A stretch of DNA of 64,000 nt, from assembly GCA_011799875.1 (NCBI GenBank), contig CM022302.1:53922456-53986455 (forward strand). Reading direction: 5' to 3'. Made by a program: the position numbers and the translations under genes. Below are positions 21,611 through 32,499 of this stretch, in pieces (the stretch's first letter is position 1; each line of letters starts with the position of its first letter). The notes beneath the pieces were generated by a model, which was given only the letters and a program-made list of their open reading frames with translations, ran no database searches and was not told where the DNA came from. This stretch comes from Thinopyrum elongatum (lineage: Eukaryota > Streptophyta > Magnoliopsida > Poales > Poaceae).

Positions 21611-24112
21611 GTGATAAAAATTAGCATATATTACCAAAAATGTTTTCTATGAAACTTCATATTTCTTGAAAAAAAACTAGGCAAGGTTGAATGTCAGATT
21701 CATTCAGATCTACCGCATATATTCTTCTTTTTCAATTGAAATTTATAGTTATAGTAAATTACTTACTTCTAAAAGGATAACCTAGGAGATTGCAACTTTG
21801 TGACAAAATTGAAGAAACTGGTACTAAAAAAGAACCGAAGCTAACAAAAACATCGCATTAGAAATTTCTTCAGACGTGCAGTGGGCCCAGCGTATACACA
21901 TAACAGGTAACGTTTTTTTAGAAAAAAACACAAAGATATAAGACTAAGGACAATGTTGGAGACTGTACAAGGAGGTCGAATTTTATAACACATGCCAACT
22001 GAATAATTAGGAGTAGATTGATTAGCATGTTATACGTAGATCTCTGGATCATCAACTAAGTTTGTACATCATTTCCTGAATCTACCACACTTACCACGGG
22101 CTCCAGTCATATGATTTTAAAAATATGGTATGTAATACCAGTATTTTTTTTTTCAAATCCCGACCCCAAATATGATAGTATTTTACAATAAAAATCATGG
22201 TTTCTGGCACAAAGTTTCTTTTGATTACTTTCCTCATTTGTGCCCCGGATTGCCCCGGTAATGGTCGACATCGATGGCATGACATCACCTCAATGAATCA
22301 CTCCCATTGTCAATTTCGTTCTTTCGGGGGCAAAAGACATCCACTACGTCGGACAAGCTACTTCATACGGAAATAGTATTCAAACATGTAGGAGACATGG
22401 CTCCTGCTTCCAAACACGATGAGAACCTAAACATAGTATTCCAAGTTGACTTCCGGACTTCCCGCAAAAAAAAAAAAAGTTGATTTCCGGACAACTTGTC
22501 CAACTCTTGACTGGCTGATGCGACAAGTGTCTTGGTATTGCTACTGTTAGTGATCATATCGTGCCAATTAAGGGTTTCAGTCTAGTATGGCCGCTAGTTG
22601 ACCACTTGTCCAAATAGTGGCTGCTGCGTCTTCTCTCCTCTAATTCTCTATACATCACTCTCACGTGATATGGGTCTTCGGTCAGTCTCTAGTCTAAATA
22701 ATCATATGCACCTTACCACTTGCAAACAAGAAAAACCAAAAGCTTACTTGTCTCTGTACTAGTAGCAAGTTCCAGGACATTGCATTCTTAAGACAAAGCT
22801 CCACATTCCTGGCCATGTATTCCTAAGCCAGAGATGTATGCATCTGTCCATCTATTGGTGGAGATTCATCCGTTAAGATAGATTATCTCCAAAGTGAACA
22901 TCTCTTTATCCAATTTTGTTAACCTTACCATGTCCTAGAATGGACAAAAATGCAAATGAGACTAATCGCTCTCCACTTACATAAGAAGAACCTGACATGC
23001 TTGTCTACAGTGTGATTCCTGCACATGGCAACGGTTGTCATGCAGCTACCGTACAATTGCGAGGCACCAACGATATGACCCTCAACAAATGGTTAACTGG
23101 ACATGAAGTTGATCAAAATACTAGGAATGAATGTGATTTGGAAAATCCAATCTGTTCATCAAAAGATAACCCCTCACAATTACGAAGAAACAAGTTTAGC
23201 TGGCCGTTCCAATGTACATGATGTCTTCAAAAGAGAATAGTCATCTTTTCCTATGTGCATGTTATATCTGTGGAAAAATTATGTATAGTTTCCACACCGT
23301 AAGGTAAAATCCTAGATCAGCAATCGGGTGTCCTAGCACCAAATACTCGCACCATTTGACTAGACTGTTAAGTTTGATGTAGGTCATGCCTGTCAGCGGC
23401 GTCACTCCACTCTCGCTATTGTGTTTCGTTTGAAGCGCTGGCACCGAGACGTGCCCAGAGCTTCTCGATGATGATGTTGGGCTGCTCCAACGTTGTGCAG
23501 GTGGTGGAGCACATTGTTGGATTGACATGCACGCCCCCGTGGATCAAGAACAACATCCCGCTTCCGTTCAGGAGCAACATCAGTGGCACAGGCATGGCGC
23601 CATCTGGCCATGGAAGCGGCGCGCACGTCAGAATCATCAAGAGTCCGAACTCTCGTCCACGTTGTGTGCAACATGGTTTTCCTAGAGCATGTTTAGCTCA
23701 TCGTCGACTTGACCAAGCTCAAGTTCTCCCGGCCCGCACTGGGCCTGACTGAGGGATGCGAGAGCTAAGTTTGGCACGTTGTTGGGGATGTCGCCGGCGA
23801 GAGGGTTACCAAGGGACGGGATTTTCAGGATCACAGTGCTGGAGTCGGGCACAATGGAGACGCGCCGGCCTGCACCAGCGGGAACGAGGTGGTGGCAAAA
23901 GCACGTCCCTTACTTCTTATGTGGTTTCTGGCTTGCCCGATCAAATGGGGGGAGGGGGTGGGGGATGAATATAAAAGTAATAAAATACCCATTTTATTTT
24001 GAGCAAAAAGTAATAAAATACCAGTGAAGACACCGACGGGTGGGCCGTAAGCCCAGTTTCTTTTTAACGTTTATCTCTGGCCGTGTGAGAATTTAGTTAC
24101 CACCGGACCTGT
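21611..24112. other. Intergenic DNA with one copy of an old duplication
   Basis: AT-rich intergenic sequence without a supported gene. The part from about 22130 to 22860 is a diverged copy of 27460-27910. Around 23400-23950 both strands have short frames, GC-richer than their surroundings, interrupted by stops. None shows a domain I can name. Confidence 0.5.
22200..22860. repeat. Old tandem duplication, left copy
   Basis: It shares ordered blocks with 27480-27910: the region of CCTCAATGAATC against CCTCCATGAATC, ACGTCGGACAAGCTAC against ACGTGGGACAACCTAC, GGTCAGTCTCTAGT against GGCCAGTCTCTAGT, and GACATTGCATTCTTAAG against GACATTGCACTCCTAAG. The order is the same and there are many indels. 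Without the hAT insertion the two copies would be about 1.9 kb apart. Confidence 0.65.
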
Positions 24113-24403
24113 GTGATTGGCAGGGCCGGCCCCGCGGGGGGGGGGGGGGGGGGGGGGGGGGGGCGGCGGCGGGCAGGGGGGATTGATTTGATAGCGAAGG
24201 AACGAGGAACGAGCGATCAGCGGTATTTCCTTTCACGTAAACAAAAATAGCCATCAAGATCAATCAGCGGCCTGGACGATTCCTTTCCTGTTCTGTTCGA
24301 GGGAGAGTCACGCAACGCCACTACGCCAGGTCCCAGCCCTAGCTGTTCGCCGCCGACGCCGCCGTACACGTACGCACGCACTCCCGCGTCGCCGCCGTCC
24401 CCT

Positions 24404-24681
24404 GGTAATTTGCTTCCTAATCAGTATATGTTCGCCACTAATTTCAATTCTGGGCCCCCCCTGGCATTTACTCAATTGTTCTCTTCTCAAAGCTCAATCC
24501 TATGCAGAATCTATGTGATGTATTGTATACGCACACGCACTGAAGACTGAAGTTTGACCATCACAGCATCACTCCATCAGGTATTGAGGTATATACTATT
24601 GAATTTGATACAAAAAAAAAATCATGTGATGCATAGTGGGCACTGTTCAACAATTGATGGAACAAATTGTTTCGTTTTCAG
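24404..24681 (+). other. Likely 5' intron of the hAT transposase gene
   Basis: A GC-rich leader exon ends CCCCTG|GTAATTT at 24403, and a pyrimidine-rich acceptor TTTCGTTTTCAG ends at 24681, 16 bp before the chosen start codon. Splicing is inferred only from these sites. Confidence 0.45.
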
Positions 24682-24697
24682 CATTGTGTGTGTTATT

Positions 24698-27244
24698 ATG
24701 ACGTCCTCCAGTAAGAGGAACTATCCATCGGGTAGCTCCAAAAGGAAAAAGAAGAAGGAAGCGGAGAAATTTGTACACAGGCAACGCGGAGGTATTCACA
24801 AATTTCTCAAGCTGACTAATATTGGTGCTTCCACTGCTTTGACACACCCAGATGATGCATTGGCGATTGTTGCCATAGTGGAAGAGCAAGAGACTAATGA
24901 GAATTTGGACACTGATGAGCAAGAAGAAAATATCAACACCAACACCGGCGATAACAATGTAACTGGCTCTGAGGATGTAGGTAATTCGTCGGATGCACAT
25001 GCCCAATCTGCTAGTGTTGATGAACCAGTTTATACTGCCGATATTTATGATCCAAGAAATTGGGATAATCTTGATAATAAAGCAAGAGATGTCTTAGTAG
25101 AGAAAGGGCCTATGAGAGAGGAAAAAATGGAATACAAGCTAGATGATGCAGGAAGACATTTTTCATATGTTCATTATCATAGAAAATTAAGCAATGGAGA
25201 GGAACATGATAGAAAATGGCTTGTTTATTCAAAAGATGTCAATAAAGTTTTTTGCTTCTGTTGTAAGATCTTCAAGTCTAGCACCAACAGGATTCAGAGT
25301 TCCTTAGCACATGATGGATTAGGACATTGGAGGCATATTAGTGAGAAGCTTAAAGAACATGAAAATAGCATCGATCATATTAATAACATGAACAAGTGGA
25401 ATGAATTGAGGATTAGACTGCGGAAAGAGGAAACTATTGACAAGGAATTGCAACATCAAATAACAAAGGAGAAAGAACGTGCCAGGCAAGTTCTGTTAAG
25501 AATAATAGCCGTTGTGAAATATCTTGGTAAACGCAACTTGGCTTTTCGCGGAAATAGTGAGCAGCTGTACAAGGATGATAATGATAATTTCTTAGCTTGC
25601 ATTGAGATGATTGCAGAATTTGACATGGTAATGCAAGATCACCTTAGACGTATTGAGAACAAAGAAATCCATTATCATTATCTCAGTCATAAAATACAGA
25701 ATGAGTTGATATCTCTTTTGGCTTCTGACATCACATGTTCTATCATAAAGGTTGTTAAAGAGGCCAAGTACTTTTTTGTTATCCTAGATTGTACCCCTGA
25801 TGTTAGTCATCAAGAACAAATGAACTTTTTAGTTCGATGTGTTAATCTGTCGGATGGCAAAATAAAAATTGAGGAGTACTTTCTGGAGTTCTTGTAAGTG
25901 GATGACACTTCTGGCTTAGGGATTTTTAAAGTACTGCTTGAATCTATTGAGTCTTTTGGCCTAAATATTAAAGATATAAGGGTCAAGGATATGACAATGG
26001 TTCTAATATGAAAGGAAAATACCGAGGGGTACAATCTAGGTTACTTGATATGAATCCTAGAGCATTATATATGCCATGTGCTTGTCATTGTCTCAATCTC
26101 ACTCTTTGTGATATGGCAAAATCATGTGAGAAAGCTGTTTCATTTTTTGGAATTGTTCAACGCATATATGTATTATTTGCTGGCTCTACAAAAAGGTGGA
26201 ATGTTTTGTTTAAACATGTTCCTAGTTTGACCGTTAAATCATTGTCCAATACTCGTTGGGAGAGTAGAATCAAAAGTGTTACAGCAATAAGATATCAAGC
26301 CAGTGAGTTAAGTTCAGCTTTGTCTGAGTTACGTCATGCTTCTGACACTGATCCTAAAGATAAAAGTGAAGCAAAAAAAATTATTTGATGCACTTGGTCG
26401 CTTTGAGTTTCTAGTTGGTATGATTATCTGGCATGATATTCTATTTGCTGTTAATAAAGTTAGCAAGATGTTGCAATCGTCAACCATGTGCATTGACTCT
26501 GCTTTGAAGCAAATAAAAGGTATAACAGAATATTTTGCGAAGTACAGAGATGAGGGGTTTTCTTCAAGTTTGAGCATCGCTAAAGGTATTGCAACTGAAA
26601 TGGGAATAGAGCCATTGTTTCCAGTGAAACATCGTGCTACGAGAAAGAAACAGTTTGACAAAAGTGATTGTCAAGAAGAAATTCTAGAAGCTGAGAAGGC
26701 TTTCCGGGTTAAATATTTTAATGTTTTGGTTGATATGGCGACCACTTCTTTGGATGATAGATTTAAAGAACTCATGGTGTTTAAAGATATATTCGGATTT
26801 TTATTGAGCTCAGGCACCCTCAAGTCATTAAGTGACAATGAACTTGAAGAATGTTGCACAAAATTTGCAGAAACTTTCTCTCTTAATGGTTCATCTGATG
26901 TTGAGGTATACGATCTTATTTCTGAATTGAAGTTTATGAGATTCACTTTGCCAGATGGCGTAATGTCTGCTATGGAGAATTTCGGGCATGTCAGAGAAGT
27001 TGATTGTTATCCGAATACCTCCATTGCCTATCGCATCTTATTTACAGTGCCTCTGACGGTCGCATCGGCCGAAAGAAGCTTTTCGAAGTTGAAATTATTG
27101 AAGAATTATTTGAGGTCTACAATGACACAAGAGAGGTTAAATGGTTTGGCTACATTATGCATCGAGAAGAAATTATTGGACGAGATTGACATCGATCCCA
27201 TCATAAGTGACTTTGCATCGAGGAATGTTAGAAGAAATTTCTAA
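24698..27244 (+). pseudogene. hAT transposase (zinc-finger MYM-type/TTF-DUF4371 class), broken
   Basis: I start at the ATG at 24698 because it follows an acceptor-like site and opens a Lys/Ser-rich, nuclear-signal-like N-terminus ([15 protein letters not shown]). A TTF-type zinc-finger region follows near residues 170-240 ([20 protein letters not shown], then [15 protein letters not shown]). The RNase H-like core begins at VILDCTPD. The C-terminal hAT dimerisation block is clear at 27030-27180 (TVASAERSFSKLKLLKNYLR). Lesions: stop TAA at 25895-25897, a frameshift near 25980 within the conserved GYDNGSNMKG region, and a second frameshift in an A8 run at 26373-26380. The last frame ends with TAA at 27242-27244. 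Intact proteins of this class are encoded by autonomous plant hAT elements; this copy cannot encode one. Confidence 0.9.
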
Positions 27245-27455
27245 GGTAATATGAATAAATTATTTGATACGCATACTGATTTTGGATGAATTTAAGTGTT
27301 ACTGATAATACTTTATATATATATGTGTCTGTTATTATATATACGTATTTTTTAGGGGGGTATATACATATATTACAATGACTTGTATACTAAGGGCCCC
27401 CAATTTTTAGTTCACCTCGGGCCCCCGAAATCTCAGGACCGGCCCTGGTGATTGG

Positions 27456-28977
27456 AAAAGAATATTACCCAATACTGGTGTTTTTTTCTAAAATTATAAC
27501 CTCAATTATGATGGTGTTATAGTGGCAACTCTTGGTTGACGTGGACGAGATGACCTCACACCTCCATGAATCTCTCCATGGATAAGACCTCCACCACGTG
27601 GGACAACCTACCTCAAGTACAAAATAGTATTCCAGGTTGAATAACGAACAAATTGTTCAACTATGATCCTGCAAAAAGAAAAAAGAAAAACTTGTTCAAC
27701 TATGAGTGAGTGACCCGATAGGAGCCCTGCTACTGCTAGTGGGCGTATCCAGCCAATTAGTGGACTCTCACAGGCATGGGTCTTAGGCCAGTCTCTAGTT
27801 CAGATATACCAAAACCAGAAAAAACTATACCTTACTACTTGTCTCTACAGTGGTACCAACTTCCACGACATTGCACTCCTAAGCCAGGGCTGCATATTCA
27901 TCCTTCGCCGTGCAAAGTCATAACAAAAATTCTATCTTGGACCACTAATTAATAAAACAGTATTTGAATTTGTACCATTACATTTGCCATGAAAATGGGT
28001 TCATAATACAAAGTTTATGTAATTATCTATCTATATAAACTTAATGGTCAAAAGACCCACTGGATACTCTACATGCATAATCAAAACGCCATTTTTCTTT
28101 TCAACATATTGAGGACGGAGTAGTTGCGTACGTATTTCTGGTAAAGAGAGGTGAACTTGATTTAGCCACGTTCTCACCATCACCAGGGAGAATATTTCCA
28201 TTGACTAGTCTTTCAACAAATGGGTTTATATTGATTGTGATTGGCTAGGACTAGTCATGTACTCAATTATTTGCCGGGGCATGAAAAATAAAAATAATTA
28301 TGCGCAAAGACATAATTGCTCAATGAGGGCCATGAGAAGTTGCTAGTATTCATCAATAATAATGAAGGAGTTATAAACTACTAATAAACGCGCTCATGAC
28401 AAGTTGTGCATATACCGACGACCCTACCTGTTGCTTCGAATATTACACAAAGGGAAGTTCAAACTAGTAGCTACTGTATACAAGTGCATTACATGTATAT
28501 GGGAACGGGAATTGAAAGGCTCAATTGATGACAATGGTAACATTTCAGAATTTCATGGCTCGTTTTGCTTTACTGGACTTGCCCGACCGATACTGGGTTG
28601 AACATGCATGCACATAGATCTCTTGTCGGCGACAAACATGCATGCTTCCATCACTCATTCGCCCGTCATGATTTCCGTCGTCACATGTCACAATGTAGAG
28701 AGAGTATTGTGATTTTTGTAAAGATGCACAGATATGGGGATTGCTCCCTCATAATAAAAATAATAAAAATTGTTTTTAATTTTGAAGATTTCTATCTTAA
28801 AACAAAAACTCAAGGAATTGTTTTTCCATATAATTTTATGGGGCAATTTAGATAGCTAGATGGTACTTACAACAAATATCTCACAACAATGGACCTAATT
28901 GTAAGACCAGTCACTTGGATAGGATTCAAAGTCATGTAGACAGTGTTTTTAGTTCCCAGAGACGCATGTTCCCAAGC
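27456..28977. other. Intergenic DNA with the second duplication copy
   Basis: AT-rich sequence without a supported gene. From 27480 to about 27910 it matches 22200-22860. The remainder up to the gypsy TSD shows no element boundaries that I can define; a short GACGGAGTAG near 28112 may be a Stowaway remnant. Confidence 0.5.
27480..27910. repeat. Old tandem duplication, right copy
   Basis: Counterpart of 22200-22860 in the same orientation, shorter by several indels. Confidence 0.65.
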
Positions 28978-28982
28978 TCGTA

Positions 28983-29836
28983 TGTCGGGGTACGACACCT
29001 ATGGGATCCTGAGAGACCCCTTTACGATTCGGCGGGGGGAGAGGTATACGCAAAGAGCAGAACTAACGATCGACGCGGGAAGTTTTTACCCAGGTTCGGG
29101 CCGCTGATCAGCGTAAAACCCTACTCCTGCTATGTGTTCTTATTAATGTTCTTAAGCCCAGCCTTCAGGAGCGCTCGCTATAAACAGTACGTTCGAAGAG
29201 CAGCTACGCATGCAGAATGGGCCAGAAGTTCTCCCCCTCTGTAGCAGTTGCCTTGGACCTCCTTTTATATGCTCAAAGGGGTCACCACAGTGGCAAAATG
29301 TACATACATTGAGGTGTAAAGTAGCTACAGGGTATCATACATAACCCCTGACGGATTAGGACAAACGCATTTAATGCACCGTGAGGTGTCCGTTTAGGTG
29401 TACTCACTTTCTTGGGGATGGAAAAAGGGGCCATCTCATCAGCACCGCTTAAGCTCTCCTCCACTGGCGCGTTGCCACGCATCCAGAGAAGGACCCAGAA
29501 TGTCAGACTTGTCGCTGTGCTAAAGCAGCGGCACAACAACAAAACCTTGCCGGGCACCAAGCCTTGCCAGGCGCCAAGCCTTACCGGGCGCCAAGCCTTG
29601 CCAGGCGCCAATCCTTGCCGGGCTCCGCAGGCCACCCCGGCAAGGATCTTGCCGGGGAAGCTGGCCTTCGGATTCCAGCTCTCCTTATCTGCTGATCCTT
29701 AGATCTCTGACTTGATGATTTCTTTGGTGGCTTGAATCGACCTCGAACTGTTCCCGGCAAGCCTTGCCACGAGGATGGCTACAACTGCCCGTGCACAAGT
29801 ACGGGGTCTAGTGGCCCAATACTTAGTACACCGACA
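28983..29836 (-). repeat. 3' LTR of the gypsy element
   Basis: 854 bp. In element orientation it starts TGTCGGTGTACTAAGTATTG at 29836 and ends TACCCCGACA at 28983, next to TSD TCGTA. It contains a 17-bp minisatellite at 29544-29622, one unit shorter than in the other LTR. Confidence 0.95.
29544..29622. repeat. 17-bp LTR minisatellite, shorter allele
   Basis: Imperfect units of GCCAAGCCTTGCCGGGC, several with CTTGCCAGG or CTTACCGG variants. The 5' LTR has one more unit (42001-42096), which together with one extra base explains the 18-bp difference in LTR length. Confidence 0.85.
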
Positions 29837-30044
29837 GGAGCCCCCGGGCCTAGGCCATACACGAGTGCGAGGCATTGTTGGGCTAGGCCCAAACAGTGCA
29901 CGGGCACGCGTGGCAGGGGATTAACTGCTCGTAAATATCTCGTTTTACTGTGCCCCCCCACTACACGCACCGAGCGCGTGACGTGGGAAGCGTGCCTGAA
30001 AGGCTGCAACTGCCTCGCGCCTATAGAGGCGCATTCACATTGGG

Positions 30045-30083
30045 GAATAAAAGAGACGGCCCCGCTCCTTCCCCATAAAAAGG
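30045..30083 (+). promoter_or_regulatory. Putative TATA region of the antisense gene
   Basis: AATAAAAGAG (30045) and CATAAAAAGG (30074) are followed by a pyrimidine-rich leader of about 150 bp and the ATG at 30241. This fits a dedicated promoter for the plus-strand gene. It is inferred from position and composition only. Confidence 0.4.
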
Positions 30084-31868
30084 AGAAGCCGCAGAGGCAC
30101 AAGCCTATTTACCCCCCTCTTCTTCTCAATTTGGCCGTCGCCATCGCCTTCCTCCTCTCGAGCTCAGAACGAAGCTTTTTCCTCTTCCGCTCGCTGCTTC
30201 CACGCTTGCTCCACCCCCGGCTTCCGCCCTCACAGCCGCCATGCCGCACAAGGCCAGCAAAGGCAAGGGCAAGGAAGCGAAAGCCAATGTCCCGGAGAGC
30301 GAACTGGTGAAGATGCGGAAGAAGTATGTCGTCTTCCCCCCATCGCTCGATGCTGAAGCTCTGAAGGGGCGGTACTAGTGCATGTGGGCGAAGGAGACGC
30401 AAGCTCACCCCGCCACACGCGTAATTCCAGGTGCTTGTTCCAAAAGTGGATCGGACAGATACCCTTTCTTCGCTGCGTATTTCTATTGCGGGCTCTGTCC
30501 CCCATTTTCCGACTTCTTCAATGATATCATGTACACATACGGCTTTCACCTTCTCGATTTCACGCCGAATGCAGTTCTATGCATGTCCATCTTTGCGCAT
30601 CTCTGTGAAAACTTTGCCGGCATGATTCCCAACTCTACTCTTTTTCGCCATTACTTCTTCCCCCGTATCCAACAAGGAGAGGCCCTCTCTGGTTCTATCG
30701 CCTGGACTCCAAGGGCTTGGAATATGGAGATATACCCAGAAGGAGTTTACCGCGAAAAGTGGGACGAATGGCGGGCTGAATGGTGCTGGATCAAGGAAGT
30801 TGATCCCCATCCGTTTTGTCTTCCCCGGCAACAGAAGGTGGTCCGCGGCAAGGACTGGAGCAATCTCGCCGCGGAGGACGAGAGGCTCACAATCGCCACC
30901 ACCAGAATCCTTCGCCTAAAAGCTGTCGGGCTGACAATGTAGATGATCGGCTTCGACTTTCTCCGCCGCCGCAACGCCCCCTTGCAGAACAGGGGAAGGC
31001 CAGCTTGGGAATACAAAAACGCGGCAGATATCATGAGACTGCGCCCCGGGCTGAACAATAATCTGACCACTATGCAGCTTGGCGCTCTCCGTCAAAGATT
31101 ATTCCAGCGCGAAGACAAGCATCGGCTGCCGGCAAGGATCGTCCCTTTGTGCAACAACTCCGCCTTGGGGTCAATCATCGCCTTCATGCCGATGTTCAAC
31201 GCCCACGGTCTTGACCCGGCCTGGGCCGAGCCAACCGAGGAGGAAGCACAGAAGTTTTTTGACAACTTGACGGAGAGACCCGTCCGGCAAGAGACAGATC
31301 TCATCCGAGCCACCACCGACCAAGAAGTAGCTTACATTGCTACTAGGGTGGAGGAGGCAAATCTTGCCGCGGAGGCCGGCAGCGTTGGCTTCACGGAATG
31401 GGAAGCCAGCGATGCAGAGGTAGTAGTGGAAATAAAACCTGTCGGGAAGGACAGAGCTGCTGGGGAACAGAGCGGCACAGCCGCTGAGAGCTCGTCCGGC
31501 GAGGACACGGCCGAAGAAGAAACGCAAGAAGAGCTCCCAGCCCCGAAGAAGACGAAGCGTGTTCTTCGGAAGGCTGCATCTGGCATCCCGGCAAGCCAGC
31601 CTTCTTCGAGCGGCGAGGCTCCCGGCAAAGTGGCCGGCAAGACTGGACCGCGGCCAGGGGCTCGTCAACAACCTGCGGGGCGCGCGAGACCCACACCAGC
31701 GGCCACTGCTGGGGCGGCAGGGGCATCTCGCACTACCGCACCGGAAGCTGCCCCGGCGCCTACCACAACCAAGCGGCCTAGGACCCCTCCTCCGCCTCCC
31801 CACTCAGACATTGCGGCGGAGGTCGATTTCGACATCTCCGGCTTTAGTCCGAAGCGAGAGGAAGAAGA

Positions 31869-31942
31869 GTGAGTACTTTGCCACAGCTTTTATATTCCAA
31901 CCTTGGATCGATCTTACTAACTTGCTCGTATTGTCTCTGCAG
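31869..31942 (+). other. Intron 1 of the antisense gene
   Basis: 74 bp from GTGAGTAC to TTGTCTCTGCAG. The split codon GA+T completes Asp and keeps the frame into DAETLLERM. Confidence 0.7.
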
Positions 31943-32103
31943 TGATGCAGAAACCTTGCTGGAGAGGATGGCGAAGAGGACAAAGACTTCCACGGGCGAC
32001 GAGCCCACGGCAGGCTCCACGAGCGTGCCAGAAACCGTCGTCGTCAGCCCGGAGCCCAGTCCTCAACGCAGCCCCCAGCACAGCCCCCAACGCAGCCCCC
32101 AGC

Positions 32104-32178
32104 GTAAGTTCACTATTCTTTTTCCGCTGGCGGGTGCCGAGGCTTCCATTCTTGCCGCTGATATCCTTGGGCTCGCAG
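32104..32178 (+). other. Intron 2 of the antisense gene
   Basis: 75 bp, donor GTAAGT, acceptor GGGCTCGCAG. Phase 1 on both sides. Confidence 0.7.
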
Positions 32179-32391
32179 GAGAAGAACGGCAACAAGGAGA
32201 GTTGTCGGAAGACATCCCCGTCGTGCCACCTCCATCGACCACGCCGCCCACAAGCACGTCCCCGGCAAGAGATCCTACCGACGAGCCCATTTTAATCGAG
32301 GAGGAGCCGGCAAGCACGGGCTCCGACAACCCACCCCCGGCAACCGAAGTTGCCGGGAGGGGCGAGGCCACCTCCCAACAGCTCGACGCAG

Positions 32392-32499
32392 GTAATCGAT
32401 TGCCTTAGAGCGCTTGCTACTCTTTCCCTTATTTCTCTGTCTTTAGTCGCTTCGAACTTCAATCTCGATCTTATTCTGTTTTCCTCCTTCGTCCTTCAG
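32392..32499 (+). other. Intron 3 of the antisense gene
   Basis: 108 bp, donor GTAATC after CGCAG, with a pyrimidine-rich tract and acceptor GTCCTTCAG. Phase 1 on both sides, leading into EFPVMERMDVD. Confidence 0.7.

Larger units (their letters stand above)
24121..27447 (+). mobile_element. Complete hAT DNA transposon with decayed transposase
   Basis: The terminal inverted repeats are CAGGGCCGGCCC (24121-24132) and GGACCGGCCCTG (27436-27447), one mismatch. The 8-bp target duplication GTGATTGG at 24113-24120 and 27448-27455 is perfect, the hallmark of the hAT superfamily. The 3327-bp body holds a single transposase gene. A run of 28 G at 24136-24163 lies just inside the 5' terminus, where the 3' end has only short G/C runs. 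The perfect duplication suggests a fairly recent insertion, or one that has had little decay at its edges. Confidence 0.93.

Noticed and set aside
23262..23968. Overlapping short open frames on both strands, some LRR- or receptor-like in flavour (for example GNPLAGDIPNNVPNL on the minus strand)
   Set aside because: Each is interrupted by stops, no domain is secure, and no start or splice structure can be fitted. At most a gene relic.
24554..24697. In-frame extension upstream of the chosen hAT transposase start
   Set aside because: It crosses an A-rich tract and a likely intron end (TTTTCAG at 24681). The ATG at 24698 precedes the conserved Lys-rich N-terminus.
31171..31803. Long open frames on the minus strand opposite exon 1 of the antisense gene
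   Set aside because: They are GC-rich shadows. The plus-strand frame has domain similarity and phase-consistent introns, the minus one has neither.
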